Shown piece by piece: positions 17,902 through 26,760 of a stretch of DNA of 64,000 nt (the stretch's first letter is position 1; each line of letters begins with the position of its first letter). The notes below the pieces were generated by a model. It searched no databases. It was given only the letters and a program-made list of their open reading frames with translations, and was not told where the DNA came from. This DNA is from Duganella levis (GTDB lineage: Bacteria > Pseudomonadota > Gammaproteobacteria > Burkholderiales > Burkholderiaceae_D), in contig NZ_WWCT01000005.1 of NCBI RefSeq assembly GCF_009857605.1, positions 62,001-126,000 of the forward strand, read 5' to 3'. The position numbers and the translations under genes are program-made.

Positions 17902-20427
17902 TCAAACGACTGCGATAGGGATCACGCGCTTGCGCTCTTCCACGGTGGCCGGACGAATCTGGCCGCGCTCCTGCATGAACAACACGTTCTCGTCGCCCTT
18001 GTCGCTGTTGACGAAGTGGCGGAAGCGTTTGCGGGTCTCAGGATTTTCCACGGCCTCTTTCCACTCGCACGCGTAGGTATTGACTACGTGCTGCATGTCG
18101 GCTTCCAGTTCGGCGCCGATGCCCAGCTTGTCCTGCACCACCACCTGCTTCAGGTAATCCAGGCCGCCCTCCAGATTCTCGCGCCAGGTGCTGGTGCGTT
18201 GCAGGCGGTCGCCGGTGCGGCTGTAGAACATCAGGAAGCGGTCGATGTATTTGATCAGCGTTTCCTTGTCCAGTTCCGTCGCCAGTAGCTCGGCGTGGCG
18301 CGGCTTCATGCCGCCGTTGCCGGCCACGTAAAGGTTCCAGCCTTTTTCGGTGGCGATGATGCCGACGTCCTTGCCCTGCGCTTCCGCGCATTCGCGGGTG
18401 CAGCCGGACACGCCGAACTTGATCTTGTGCGGCGTGCGCAAACCCTTGTAGCGGTTTTCCAGTTCAATCGCCAGGCCGATGGAATCATCGACGCCGTAAC
18501 GGCACCAGGTCGAACCGACGCAGGACTTCACCGTGCGCAGCGACTTGCCGTAGGCGTGGCCGGACTCGAAGCCGGCAGCGATCAGTTCTTCCCAGATCAG
18601 CGGCAGCTGCTCGACGCGTGCGCCAAACAGGTCGACCCGTGCACCGCCGGTGATCTTGGTGTACAGGCCATACTTCTTGGCCACCATGCCGACTGCGATC
18701 AGGCCATCGGCGGTCACTTCACCGGCCGGCATGCGCGGCACCACCGAGTAGGTGCCGTCCTTCTGGATATTGCCGAGGAAGTAGTCGTTGGTGTCCTGCA
18801 AGCTGGCGTGTTCCTTCTTCAGCACGAAGTCGTTGTACACCGTGGCCAGGATGCTGGCCGCCAGCGGTTTGCAAACGTCGCAACCCAGGCCTTTGCCATG
18901 CTTGTGCAGCAGGTCGTTGAAGGTCTTGACCTGGCCGACTTTAATCAGGTGGAACAGCTCCTGGCGCGAGTAGGCAAAGTGTTCGCACACATGGTTGTTC
19001 ACTTCCATGCCCTGCTTCTTCATCTCGGCCTTCATCACCTGCGTCACCAGCGGCACGCAGCCGCCGCACGCGGTGCCGGCGGTGGTGCAGGATTTCAGCG
19101 CGCCGATGGTGGTGGCGCCGTCGGCCACGGCAGCGCACAGCTGGCCCTTGGAGATGTTATTGCAGGAGCAGATCTGCGCGCTGTCCGGCAGCGCGTCCAC
19201 GCCCAGCGCCGGCCTGGCCGCGCCGTCCGACTGCGGCAGGATCAGGAACTCCGGCGACTCCGGCAGCTCGATCTTGTTCAACATCATTTGCAGCAGCGTG
19301 CCGTATTCGGCGGCGTCGCCCACCATCACGCCGCCCAGCAGGTACTTGCCGCAGCTGGACACCACGATCTTCTTGTAGATCTGCTTGCGCTCATCGATGA
19401 ACTGATACGAGTGGCTGCCCTCTTCCTTGCCGTGCGGGTCGCCGATCGAGGCCACGTCCACGCCCATCAGCTTCAACTTGGTGCTCATGTCGGCTCCGGC
19501 GAATTCCGCCGCTTCGCCCAGCATATGCTTGGCAGCGACGCGCGCCATCTCGTAGCCCGGCGCCACCAGGCCGAAGATCAAGCCGCCCCACAGCGCGCAT
19601 TCGCCAATCGCGTAGACGTCAGGATCGGAAGTGACGCAGTTGTTATTGATCTCGATGCCGCCGCGCGGACCGATTGCCAGGCCGGCTTCCTTGGCCAGCA
19701 TATCGCGTGGACGGATACCGGCCGAGAACACGATCATGTCCACGTCCAGATGGCCGCCATCGGCGAACTCCATGCGGTGCGTGCCGTCGACGCCATCGAC
19801 AATGGCGGTGGTGTTCTTGCCCGTGTGGACAGTCACGCCCAGCTCTTCGATTTTACGGCGCAGCACACGGCCGCCGTGATCGTCCACCTGCACCGCCATC
19901 AGGCGCGGCGAGAATTCCACGACGTGCGTTTCAAGCTTCATATCGCGCAAGGCTTTCGCGCATTCGAGGCCCAGCAGGCCGCCGCCGATCACCACGCCGG
20001 TCCTGGCGCGCTGGCCGCATTCCAGCATCGCTTCCAGGTCTTCGATGGTGCGGTAGACGAAGCAGTCCTTGCGCTCCTTGCCCGGCAGCGGCGGTACGAA
20101 CGGGAATGAGCCGGTGGCGATCACCAGTTTGTCGTAGGCTAGAACCTCGCCCTGGGCGGTGGTGACGGTTTTGCCTTCGGTGTCGATGGCGGTGGCGCGG
20201 GTGTTCAGTCGCAGCACCATGTCGTCGCGTTCAAAGAAGCCGGGCTTCACCAGCGACAGGTCATCCGCCGATTTACCGGAGAAAAATTCGGAAAGGTGCA
20301 CACGGTCGTAGGCGGCGCGCGGCTCTTCGCACAACACCGTCACCTGCAAGTTGGCGGCGCCACTGGTGGCCAGGCTTTCCAGGAATTTGTGGCCAACCAT
20401 GCCATGGCCGATAACGATAATTTTCAT
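17902..20427 (-). CDS. nirB: nitrite reductase (NADH) large subunit NirB
   Basis: An 841-aa siroheme nitrite reductase. In order: FAD/NAD domains ('VIGHGMVGHKFLESL', 'GVVIGGGLLGLECAKAL', 'YAIGECALWGGLIFGLVAPG'), a BFD [2Fe-2S] domain near residues 420-470 ('ICSCNNISKG', 'GTACGGCVPL'), and the sulfite/nitrite reductase ferredoxin-like and siroheme domains with [4Fe-4S]/siroheme cysteines in 'SCVGSTWCRYG' and 'GCTRECAEAQGKD'. It makes ammonium from nitrite with NADH. It follows narK by 12 bp and precedes nirD, the usual order for an assimilatory nas operon. Confidence 0.96.
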   Translation of the reverse strand: MKIIVIGHGMVGHKFLESLATSGAANLQVTVLCEEPRAAYDRVHLSEFFSGKSADDLSLVKPGFFERDDMVLRLNTRATAIDTEGKTVTTAQGEVLAYDKLVIATGSFPFVPPLPGKERKDCFVYRTIEDLEAMLECGQRARTGVVIGGGLLGLECAKALRDMKLETHVVEFSPRLMAVQVDDHGGRVLRRKIEELGVTVHTGKNTTAIVDGVDGTHRMEFADGGHLDVDMIVFSAGIRPRDMLAKEAGLAIGPRGGIEINNNCVTSDPDVYAIGECALWGGLIFGLVAPGYEMARVAAKHMLGEAAEFAGADMSTKLKLMGVDVASIGDPHGKEEGSHSYQFIDERKQIYKKIVVSSCGKYLLGGVMVGDAAEYGTLLQMMLNKIELPESPEFLILPQSDGAARPALGVDALPDSAQICSCNNISKGQLCAAVADGATTIGALKSCTTAGTACGGCVPLVTQVMKAEMKKQGMEVNNHVCEHFAYSRQELFHLIKVGQVKTFNDLLHKHGKGLGCDVCKPLAASILATVYNDFVLKKEHASLQDTNDYFLGNIQKDGTYSVVPRMPAGEVTADGLIAVGMVAKKYGLYTKITGGARVDLFGARVEQLPLIWEELIAAGFESGHAYGKSLRTVKSCVGSTWCRYGVDDSIGLAIELENRYKGLRTPHKIKFGVSGCTRECAEAQGKDVGIIATEKGWNLYVAGNGGMKPRHAELLATELDKETLIKYIDRFLMFYSRTGDRLQRTSTWRENLEGGLDYLKQVVVQDKLGIGAELEADMQHVVNTYACEWKEAVENPETRKRFRHFVNSDKGDENVLFMQERGQIRPATVEERKRVIPIAVV

Positions 20428-20439
20428 GATGCGATTCCT

Positions 20440-21735
20440 TTAAGCGGTAGCGACGGCGGTTTCTTGTACGGTGGCGCTGCTGAAGCGCGCAGCTAGTGCA
20501 CACAGGGCGGAGATGGCGACCAGCACGCCCAGGATGCTCAGGGTCTGCTGCACGTCGCCGGTGCCTTTCATCAGGAAGCCGGCAGCGACCGCACCGACAT
20601 TGCCGCCTGCGCCGATGATGCCGGCCACGCCGCCGAGGGCGCGCTTGTCGATGAACGGCACCACGGCGTAGGTCGCGCCGCAAGCCATGTGGGTGAACAG
20701 GCCAAAGAACAGCATCGCCGCCACTGCCAGCATGGGGTTGCCGGCGTGAGCGAACATCAGCAGGCCGGCGCCTTCGCCCAGCATCAGCACGAACAGCAAC
20801 GTGACGCGGTTATTCAGGTTGCCGCCGGCGGCGAATTTGTCCGACACCCAGCCGCCCAGCGCGCGGGCGAACAGCGCCAGCAAGCCAAAGCTGCCGGCCG
20901 CCATGCCAGCTTGCGCCAGCGTCAGTTGGAAGTGGTCGACGTAGTAGATAGCGGCGATGTTGTGGATGAAGATCTCGATGCCGAAGCAGGCGCCATAGGT
21001 GATGAACAGCAGCCATACGCGGTAGTTAGACGCGGCCAGCTTGAACGAGTCCCAGCCGCCTTTCTTTCCGCCCTCAATGGTGACGCCGGCGGCGCGCAGC
21101 TCGCTGAAGTTCCCTTGCGGGCAGTCCTGCGTGTAGCGGTAGTAGACAAAGGCCATGACGATCATCAGTACGCCCGGCACGATCAGCGCGGCGCGCCAGC
21201 CGAAGCCTTCGCTCACGCCCAGCATGACCATGGCCGTCATCAACAGCGGCATGGCTGCTTGCGCGACGCCGCCGCCAGCATTACCCCAGCCTGCGGCGGC
21301 CGCATTAGCGGTGCCCACCACCTTCGGCGCGAACATCACCGAGGTATGGTACTGCGTGATGACGAAGCTGGCGCCGGCCGCGCCGATGGCGAGGCGGAAG
21401 AACAAAAAGCTCTCGTAGCTCTGCGCGAAAGCGACACCGATCACCGGGATGGAACCCAGCAGCAGCAAGCCGGTATAGGCTTTGCGCGGGCCGAAGTGGT
21501 CGCACAGCGGGCCGACGATCAGCCGCACAAGGATGGTGACGGCAACGGCGGCGATATTGATATTGGCGATCTGCCCTGGCGTCAGGCCGAATTCCCCTTT
21601 AATCACCGGCATCAGCGGCGCGCAGGCAAACCACGCGAAGAAGCAGACGAAGAACGCCATCCAGGTCAAGTGGAACGCCCGCATCTGAGGCGTTGAAAAC
21701 GAAAAGAGCTTGATGCTGGTAGCTTTGCTGGCCAT
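20440..21735 (-). CDS. narK: nitrate/nitrite MFS transporter NarK-type
   Basis: A 431-aa inner-membrane carrier of the nitrate-nitrite porter family with about 12 hydrophobic segments. It contains 'TWMAFFVCFFAWFACAPLMP' at the first helix and the two glycine-rich nitrate signatures, 'AAAAGWGNAGGGVAQ' and 'GIIGAGGNVGAVAAG'. It takes up nitrate (and/or exports nitrite) and is the first gene of the operon with nirB, nirD, an FAD reductase and nasA. Upstream are an NtrC-like site, a sigma-54 promoter and an ANTAR-type antitermination leader. Confidence 0.95.
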   Translation of the reverse strand: MASKATSIKLFSFSTPQMRAFHLTWMAFFVCFFAWFACAPLMPVIKGEFGLTPGQIANINIAAVAVTILVRLIVGPLCDHFGPRKAYTGLLLLGSIPVIGVAFAQSYESFLFFRLAIGAAGASFVITQYHTSVMFAPKVVGTANAAAAGWGNAGGGVAQAAMPLLMTAMVMLGVSEGFGWRAALIVPGVLMIVMAFVYYRYTQDCPQGNFSELRAAGVTIEGGKKGGWDSFKLAASNYRVWLLFITYGACFGIEIFIHNIAAIYYVDHFQLTLAQAGMAAGSFGLLALFARALGGWVSDKFAAGGNLNNRVTLLFVLMLGEGAGLLMFAHAGNPMLAVAAMLFFGLFTHMACGATYAVVPFIDKRALGGVAGIIGAGGNVGAVAAGFLMKGTGDVQQTLSILGVLVAISALCALAARFSSATVQETAVATA

Positions 21736-21756
21736 GTTTTATCCCGTTCAGAAAAC

Positions 21757-21806
21757 AAAAAGGCGTCCGCGCAACCGGGCCTCAAAGACCGGGTTGGGCG
21801 GACGCC
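21757..21806 (-). terminator. intrinsic terminator in the narK-nirBD-nasA leader
   Basis: On the minus strand a perfect 9-bp stem, GGCGTCCGC (21806-21798) with GCGGACGCC (21770-21762), is extended inward by CAACC/GGTTG and followed by TTTTT at 21761-21757. It lies in the 5' leader, about 20 bp before the narK ATG. It is therefore an attenuator rather than an end-of-operon terminator, and its 5' arm overlaps the second ANTAR hairpin. Confidence 0.85.
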
Positions 21807-21875
21807 GTTGTCCTGCCAGTCCGTCCTTGGACCAGCTATGTATTCATGTACTTCAGGGAGATCGCCGTTGATCCC
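21800..21875 (-). ncRNA. two-hairpin ANTAR (NasT-type) antitermination leader upstream of narK
   Basis: Two hairpins with six-base loops are readable on the minus strand. P1 is GGGATC[AACGGC]GATCTC at 21875-21858. P2 is GGAC[AACGGC]GTCC at 21813-21800. Both loops carry A at position 1 and G at position 4, the known recognition pattern of ANTAR-domain proteins. The 3' arm of P2 (GTCC) is also part of the 5' arm of the terminator, so protein binding would prevent termination. The matching ANTAR regulator NasT is encoded at 30643-31284. Confidence 0.8.
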
Positions 21876-21889
21876 TTGCGCTTACAGTC

Positions 21890-21904
21890 GCAAGAGTCGT
21901 GCCA
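21890..21904 (-). promoter_or_regulatory. sigma-54 promoter of the narK-nirBD-nasA operon
   Basis: Minus strand TGGCACGACTCTTGC at 21904-21890 matches the sigma-54 consensus TGGCACG-N4-TTGC perfectly (-24 GG and -12 GC). Transcription would start near 21878, just before hairpin P1. An NtrC-like dyad lies about 120 bp upstream. This implies nitrogen-limitation control. Confidence 0.85.
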
Positions 21905-21989
21905 GAGGCTGGAGGCCGCATCTACAGAGGGAATGCGTGTACGGAGGATGAGGGCCGCCATGGGGCGGCGCTATGTTGCGGTGCACCGC

Positions 21990-22017
21990 GCACACTATCG
22001 GTGCGCATTCACGGTGC
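21990..22017. promoter_or_regulatory. NtrC-like binding sites
   Basis: The dyad GCAC-N7-GTGC is present at 22004-21990 (minus strand). A second copy with one mismatch, GCAC-N7-GCGC, overlaps it at 22017-22003. The spacing matches the known NtrC enhancer. It is centred about 120 bp upstream of the predicted sigma-54 start, a normal enhancer distance. Confidence 0.65.
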
Positions 22018-22022
22018 GTGCT

Positions 22023-22874
22023 TCAGATGTCGGGGACGGGGTTGGCGCCGCTGACCAGGTCATATTCCTTGCCATTGAAGTGGTAGCGGGCGCTGGTCTT
22101 GGTGTTGCTCTTGACGTGTTCAACGAAATCGCCGTTTTTCTCTTCCGTCACCGTGTACCGTTTGTCGCCGAAGTTAACCACGATATCGTTATATCCGCTC
22201 TGCTGCGCTTCGGCGGCGAAGCTGATAGCCCCGGCCACATTCCAGCATTCGTCCACGGCCGGCCCGCAAGCGCCTTCGTTGGTGGAAGCTTCGTTGAAGC
22301 CGCCGAGACTACGCACATTGGCGCCCAGTTCAAAAATATCGGCGTGGGTGATGGCATAGCCTTGCCACACGCCGCCATTGGAAACAATGAATCCCAGCTT
22401 GCCCGGCGCCAGCGTCACCCATTTCACGCTGCCGATAAAGCCTTCCGACCCCAGTGCCGCGACACTTTGTTGGCGCTGCCGCACCACCCAATGGTCACCT
22501 TCGCGCTGCAACAGGTAGACATTCAACACGCCGGAGTCGGCATGGCTCGCCATGTTCGAGCCATCGTCGGCAGCGACTGCACCGTTGACAATCAGGACGA
22601 CGCGACCATCGGGCAGCTGCGTGTTGGCGACGGATGTCATCACATGGGGAATCTCGCTGCCATCGACAACCAGGGTGGCGAGGGCTTTCTTGTCCGCCGC
22701 CTTGTAGGCATCGCCAAACACGGCCTGCATCAGCTCTGCGCTGTTGATTTTGGCAGCGGCAGGCGGCTGCGGCGCGACCGGCGCTGCGGGCTTGGGCGGT
22801 TCGACAGGCTTTTCCTCACGATTGCAAGCGGCCAGGCCTGCGGCCACAAACAAGGTCAATACGAGATTTTTCAT
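22023..22874 (-). CDS. hypothetical lipoprotein
   Basis: A 283-aa protein with a type II signal peptide: MKNLVLTLFVAAGLAAC, lipobox 'LAAC' with the acylated Cys at residue 17. A Pro/Ala-rich linker (about residues 22-40) follows, then a globular domain with no family I can name ('NSAELMQAVFGDAYKAADKKA', 'LGSEGFIGSVKWVTLAPGKLGF'). It is probably anchored in the outer membrane or periplasmic face. It ends just beside the NtrC-like sites of the nitrate operon and starts 33 bp after the response regulator gene on the same strand, so it may be co-transcribed with the two-component genes. Confidence 0.8.
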   Translation of the reverse strand: MKNLVLTLFVAAGLAACNREEKPVEPPKPAAPVAPQPPAAAKINSAELMQAVFGDAYKAADKKALATLVVDGSEIPHVMTSVANTQLPDGRVVLIVNGAVAADDGSNMASHADSGVLNVYLLQREGDHWVVRQRQQSVAALGSEGFIGSVKWVTLAPGKLGFIVSNGGVWQGYAITHADIFELGANVRSLGGFNEASTNEGACGPAVDECWNVAGAISFAAEAQQSGYNDIVVNFGDKRYTVTEEKNGDFVEHVKSNTKTSARYHFNGKEYDLVSGANPVPDI

Positions 22875-22907
22875 CGGGGTGGTGATTTTGCAAATAGATC
22901 AACATTG

Positions 22908-23660
22908 TCACATAAATCCCCGAAACAGATGCGCAAACGTGCGGCTGACTGTCAGCACCTCGCTGCTGCCTTTGACAAGAACGTTGAGACGTTCGTTTTC
23001 GGCTCGCTCGACCGCTGCGATGGCATGGGCGTTGACGATGGTGCCACGGTGGATTTGCCAGAACAGCTCCGGGTCCAGCCCTTCCAGCAGGTCTTTCAAG
23101 GCCACGCGGATCACTGCTTCGCCGTCCGCCAGCACCACGCGGGTGTATTTCGTGTCCGATTGCAGGAACAGCACGTCGCTGACATTAATCAGGCGAATCT
23201 GCCTGCCAACGCTGGCCTTCAGCCATTTGAGGCGCTGCGGCGCGGGCCGGGCGAGTTCATTCAGCACCGGCGCCAGCGCCAGCGCAGCGGGAGCCTGCAC
23301 GCGATGCCGCAGGCGGTCTACCGTGCGCTCCAGCGCCGTCAACTCCACTGGCTTGAGCAGATAGTCCACCGCGCCGCGCTGGAAGGCTTCAAGCGCGTGC
23401 TGGTCATAGGCCGTTACAAACACGATGTGGGAGCGCTCGGCGATGCGGCGCGCCACTTCCAGTCCGGTCAGGCCCGGCATCTGGATGTCGAGGAAGACCA
23501 CATCCGGCGTGTGTTCAAGCCATGCGTCCCAGGCGTCGTTACCGTTTTCCGCCACCGAGACGACGCGTCCCTGCGGCCAGGCCTGCGCCAGTTGTGCCAG
23601 CAGCCGTTCACGCATGAGCGGCTCGTCTTCGGCAATCAGAATGGATGGTTTATCGTTCAT
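22908..23660 (-). CDS. LytTR-family response regulator
   Basis: A 250-aa two-component regulator. The receiver domain (about residues 6-120) has 'ILIAEDEPLMRERLL' with the acidic pocket, the phospho-acceptor Asp in 'VVFLDIQMPGLTGLEV', and the conserved Thr and Lys in 'FVTAYDQHA' and 'VDYLLKPVEL'. The C-terminal LytTR DNA-binding domain (about 150-248) contains 'DVLFLQSDTKYTRVVLADGE' and 'FWQIHRGTIVNAHAI'. Its start overlaps the end of the histidine kinase gene by 11 bp. Targets are unknown; the lipoprotein downstream is a candidate. Confidence 0.93.
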   Translation of the reverse strand: MNDKPSILIAEDEPLMRERLLAQLAQAWPQGRVVSVAENGNDAWDAWLEHTPDVVFLDIQMPGLTGLEVARRIAERSHIVFVTAYDQHALEAFQRGAVDYLLKPVELTALERTVDRLRHRVQAPAALALAPVLNELARPAPQRLKWLKASVGRQIRLINVSDVLFLQSDTKYTRVVLADGEAVIRVALKDLLEGLDPELFWQIHRGTIVNAHAIAAVERAENERLNVLVKGSSEVLTVSRTFAHLFRGFM

Positions 23661-24591
23661 GGGGAAGATAGAGTCGGGCGACCACGCCGCCTGACGTATT
23701 CTCTTCGATCGTCAGGCGCGCATTGTCGCCATAGGTCAGCGCCAGCCGGTCATGGATATGTTGCAGGCCGACGCCCTGCCCGACCGTCTCGCCGAAGCCG
23801 GCGCCGGTGTCGGCCACCTTCACCACCACGTGGTGCTCCTGCTTTTCGGCGGTGATGTCGATGCGTCCACCGGCCGGCTGGCGCTCTATCCCGTGCTTGA
23901 CGGCGTTTTCCACCAGCGTTAGCAGCAGTGCGGTCGGCAGTGGGAAGTCCGCCAGTTCGGGTGGATAGTGGATGGCGAACTGCAGGCGCTGGCCCAACCG
24001 CACCTGCATGATGCGCAGGTAGGCGTCGCAGATCGCACTGTCGTCGGCGATGCTGATGGTGTCGGCGCGCAGACTGGTCATGGTCGCGCGCAGGAAGGTG
24101 ATCAGCTGCGCGGTCAGGTCGGCGGCCAGCGGCGCCTTGTCCTCTGCCAGTTGCTGGACGGCGCCGAGGGTATTGAACAGGAAGTGCGGCTCGATTTGCG
24201 CCTTCATCAGGCGCAGTTCCGCTTCCAGTTGCTGGCGGTTGGCTCGTTCGCGCTCCAGGTTCAGGCGGTCGCCGGTCAGCAGGATGGCCGACTTCATGAT
24301 GTGGCTTTGCGCCAGCAGCAATGCCATCAGCGACAGGCCAACCATTACGCCTAGCGGGATATTCCACTGCACTTCCGGCGGCGCCGGTTCGTCGGCGTGG
24401 ATGCCGGCACTGAAGCCGTTGACGAAGTCCTGCGCGGCGTCGGCGCAGATGATGATCAGGTAGCCGATGACGGCGCCGAGCAGCAGCATCACGGCGAGGC
24501 GCGCGACCGGCCGCGCAGCGTTGGAAGGATCACGGTCCGGCAACGGAACGCCGAACAACCAGCAGGCAGCGTTAAACAGTTTCGGTTTCAT
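23650..24591 (-). CDS. LytS/YehU-type sensor histidine kinase
   Basis: A 313-aa inner-membrane histidine kinase with two N-terminal transmembrane segments (about residues 28-50 and 78-98) and no obvious large sensor domain. The His_kinase motif 'QIEPHFLFNTLGAVQQLAED' holds the phosphorylated His. The ATPase part has 'LLLTLVENAVKHGIE' (N box) and 'VADTGAGFGETVGQGVGLQHI' (G boxes). It pairs with the overlapping LytTR response regulator. The signal sensed is unknown. Confidence 0.92.
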   Translation of the reverse strand: MKPKLFNAACWLFGVPLPDRDPSNAARPVARLAVMLLLGAVIGYLIIICADAAQDFVNGFSAGIHADEPAPPEVQWNIPLGVMVGLSLMALLLAQSHIMKSAILLTGDRLNLERERANRQQLEAELRLMKAQIEPHFLFNTLGAVQQLAEDKAPLAADLTAQLITFLRATMTSLRADTISIADDSAICDAYLRIMQVRLGQRLQFAIHYPPELADFPLPTALLLTLVENAVKHGIERQPAGGRIDITAEKQEHHVVVKVADTGAGFGETVGQGVGLQHIHDRLALTYGDNARLTIEENTSGGVVARLYLPHER

Positions 24592-24736
24592 GGCGAACGT
24601 AGTTTTTGTTGATCACATGCGAAGCCTACGCCCCGCAACGCGGCCTGACAGCATACATGAGACGAACGACGGTTTGGTATCCACCAACGACGATTGCGCG
24701 CTATACTTAGTTGCCAAATACTTAAATGGATGTTGG

Positions 24737-25834
24737 ATGGATCAGCCGGACTACAGCAAATACTCGGAACCAGAACTCCGCCAGATTCGCAAACATATCG
24801 ACGCCGACCGCTACCCGGAACGCGTCGCAGAAATCGAAGCCCGCCTCGCCACACTGGCCGCCGCGCCGCGCGAGATTCCTGCCATTGAAGAAGGACCGGC
24901 GCTGCCGGCCACTGTCGCCGGCGTTTGGCGCCGCATCGGCGCCTTCCTCATCGATTCGCTGATACTCGCCCTGATTGGCGCGATTATCGGCGCCTGCCTG
25001 CGCGACCAGTTGATGGCGCTTGGACTGTGGGGCCGCATCGTGGGATTTGTCATCGCCACCTGCTACTTCGGCGTACCGCAAAGCCGTATCGGCGGCGGCC
25101 AGTCGCTGGGCATGAGAATCCTTGGACTGCGGGTTATCCGGCCCGACGGCGCGGCGCTGGGCCTGGGCGCCTCGCTCCTGCGCGCTGCCATTTTCTGCCT
25201 GGCCTATTTCCTGAGTAACTTGCCTGCCGCCTTCACCTCGCTCAATGAATGGATCGCTTCCGGCTTATCGATGCTGCTATTCGGCGTGACCTTCTGCGTG
25301 TTCTATCTTCTGCTCTTCAATCGCAGGACGCGGCAATCGCTGCACGACCTGGCCGTGGGCGCGTTCGTCGTCCGAACGACACGTGGGCCGCTGGCGCTGC
25401 CGGCAGCGCATATCTGGCGTGGCCATGCCGCCGTCGTCGCGGCATCGCTGGCGGCCTTCTGCGCAGCGGGCGTGTGGATGGCGCGACCAGGGGCAACCGA
25501 CACTGCGCTCGGCGGCATGCTGCGTGTTCAGCACGTGGTGATGGAACTCCCCGGCGTGACCGGCGCCACCGTCATGGTCAGCGCCAACCTGGGTGACGGC
25601 GGCGGCTTCAATCTCCTCAACATCAATGCCATCGTCGACACTTCAACACCGGACCGCGAAGCACTGGCAAGGCGCATCGCCAAACTCGCGCTGGAAAACT
25701 ACGCCAATGCCAAGCAAATGAAAACTGTTACCGTGACACTCACTTCCGGCTTCGACATCGGCATTGCGAAGTTCTGGCAAAGCCAAAACTACACCCATAC
25801 GCCGCAGGAGTGGCGCGTGGCGGGACTGCCGTGA
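24737..25834 (+). CDS. RDD family membrane protein
   Basis: A 365-aa protein. A charged N-terminal stretch (MDQPDYSKYSEPELRQIRKH) resembles the short regions found before RDD domains. The RDD domain has 'GVWRRIGAFLIDSLILALIG' and 'GGGQSLGMRILGLRVIRPDG', with several membrane segments up to about residue 235. Another hydrophobic segment and a soluble C-terminal domain of about 110 residues follow. Substrate and role are unknown. An in-frame start much further upstream exists, but this ATG matches the family start. The TGA overlaps the next gene (ATGA). Confidence 0.8.
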   Translation: MDQPDYSKYSEPELRQIRKHIDADRYPERVAEIEARLATLAAAPREIPAIEEGPALPATVAGVWRRIGAFLIDSLILALIGAIIGACLRDQLMALGLWGRIVGFVIATCYFGVPQSRIGGGQSLGMRILGLRVIRPDGAALGLGASLLRAAIFCLAYFLSNLPAAFTSLNEWIASGLSMLLFGVTFCVFYLLLFNRRTRQSLHDLAVGAFVVRTTRGPLALPAAHIWRGHAAVVAASLAAFCAAGVWMARPGATDTALGGMLRVQHVVMELPGVTGATVMVSANLGDGGGFNLLNINAIVDTSTPDREALARRIAKLALENYANAKQMKTVTVTLTSGFDIGIAKFWQSQNYTHTPQEWRVAGLP

Positions 25835-26760
25835 TGCGCCGCCGCCTCCTGGCAGCCGGCGCCGCACTGCTGGCCACCTCCACCTCAGCTTTTTCCGCGC
25901 GCGTGCTGGATGAAGCGCCAATCACCATCGATGGCCAGCCGCGCCGCTACTATCATCTTCACGATACAGAGGCCGCCAGCAAGGCCACGCCGATACTGCT
26001 GATCAGCGGTTCGGGATGCAAGGACTTCGGCAGCCGCGTGCCGTTCTTCTTCGAGCGCTATCCGGCGCCGGTGGATGTCTACTTCCTGGAGAAGACCGGC
26101 ATCAATAAAGGCGATAACAGCGAGACCTGCTCCGTCGCTTACAACTCGATGGATTATCTGGAACGCCGCGTCAGCGATAACCTGGCCTTCATCGACAGCC
26201 TGCCCGCGCTGAAGGCACTGCCTGCGCGCAGCCTGGCAGTGTTGGGCTTTTCGGAAGGCGGCACAGTGGCGCCGCTGGTGGCCTTGCGCAGTCCGAAAAT
26301 CGGCTGGCTTGCAACCGGAGGCAGCGGCGGCCTGCCGCAAAGCGAAGGCTTTCTGATCTTTGCCGATCGCGGTGTGGCGCCGTATGCGAATCCGCTTTCG
26401 CGCGCACTGTTCCTGAAAACCTTCGCTGCCATTAAGGCCGATCCGGACAGCCTGGAAAAAGAATTCATGGGTCACGCCTACCTTTACTGGAGTTCGCACC
26501 TGTTCTACGATCCGCTGCCCACCTATCGCCAGCTGGACATTCCGATCACCGCGGCGATGGGCGAGAAGGACGAGAGTGAAGCGATCGAATCCGGCCGCGC
26601 CTTGCGCGACGACTTTGCCAAACATCCGGACAAGGACTTCACCTTCATCGAATACCCCAACGCCAGCCACACGCTACAAGCGCCGGACCAGCCGCACCTG
26701 CAAGACTATGTCGCCAGCCTGGCCGCTTGGTTCAAGCGGCAGCGGCCAGCGCCGCGTTGA
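25834..26760 (+). CDS. exported alpha/beta hydrolase
   Basis: A 308-aa protein starting MRRRLLAAGAALLATSTSAF, a likely Sec signal peptide. The nucleophile elbow 'VLGFSEGGTVAPLVAL' (G-x-S-x-G) and the catalytic His in 'EYPNASHTLQAP' are visible; an acidic partner may lie in 'AAMGEKDESEAI'. 'LLISGSGCKDFGSR' forms the oxyanion loop. The substrate is unknown. It is translationally coupled to the RDD gene, so the two may act together at the envelope. A GTG 3 bp upstream is an alternative start. Its 3' end overlaps the convergent gene at 26732 by 29 bp. Confidence 0.82.
   Translation: MRRRLLAAGAALLATSTSAFSARVLDEAPITIDGQPRRYYHLHDTEAASKATPILLISGSGCKDFGSRVPFFFERYPAPVDVYFLEKTGINKGDNSETCSVAYNSMDYLERRVSDNLAFIDSLPALKALPARSLAVLGFSEGGTVAPLVALRSPKIGWLATGGSGGLPQSEGFLIFADRGVAPYANPLSRALFLKTFAAIKADPDSLEKEFMGHAYLYWSSHLFYDPLPTYRQLDIPITAAMGEKDESEAIESGRALRDDFAKHPDKDFTFIEYPNASHTLQAPDQPHLQDYVASLAAWFKRQRPAPR

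Noticed and set aside
13950..20109. Very long plus-strand frames opposite nasA and nirB
   Set aside because: Shadow frames of GC-rich coding DNA with no recognisable domain or ribosome site.
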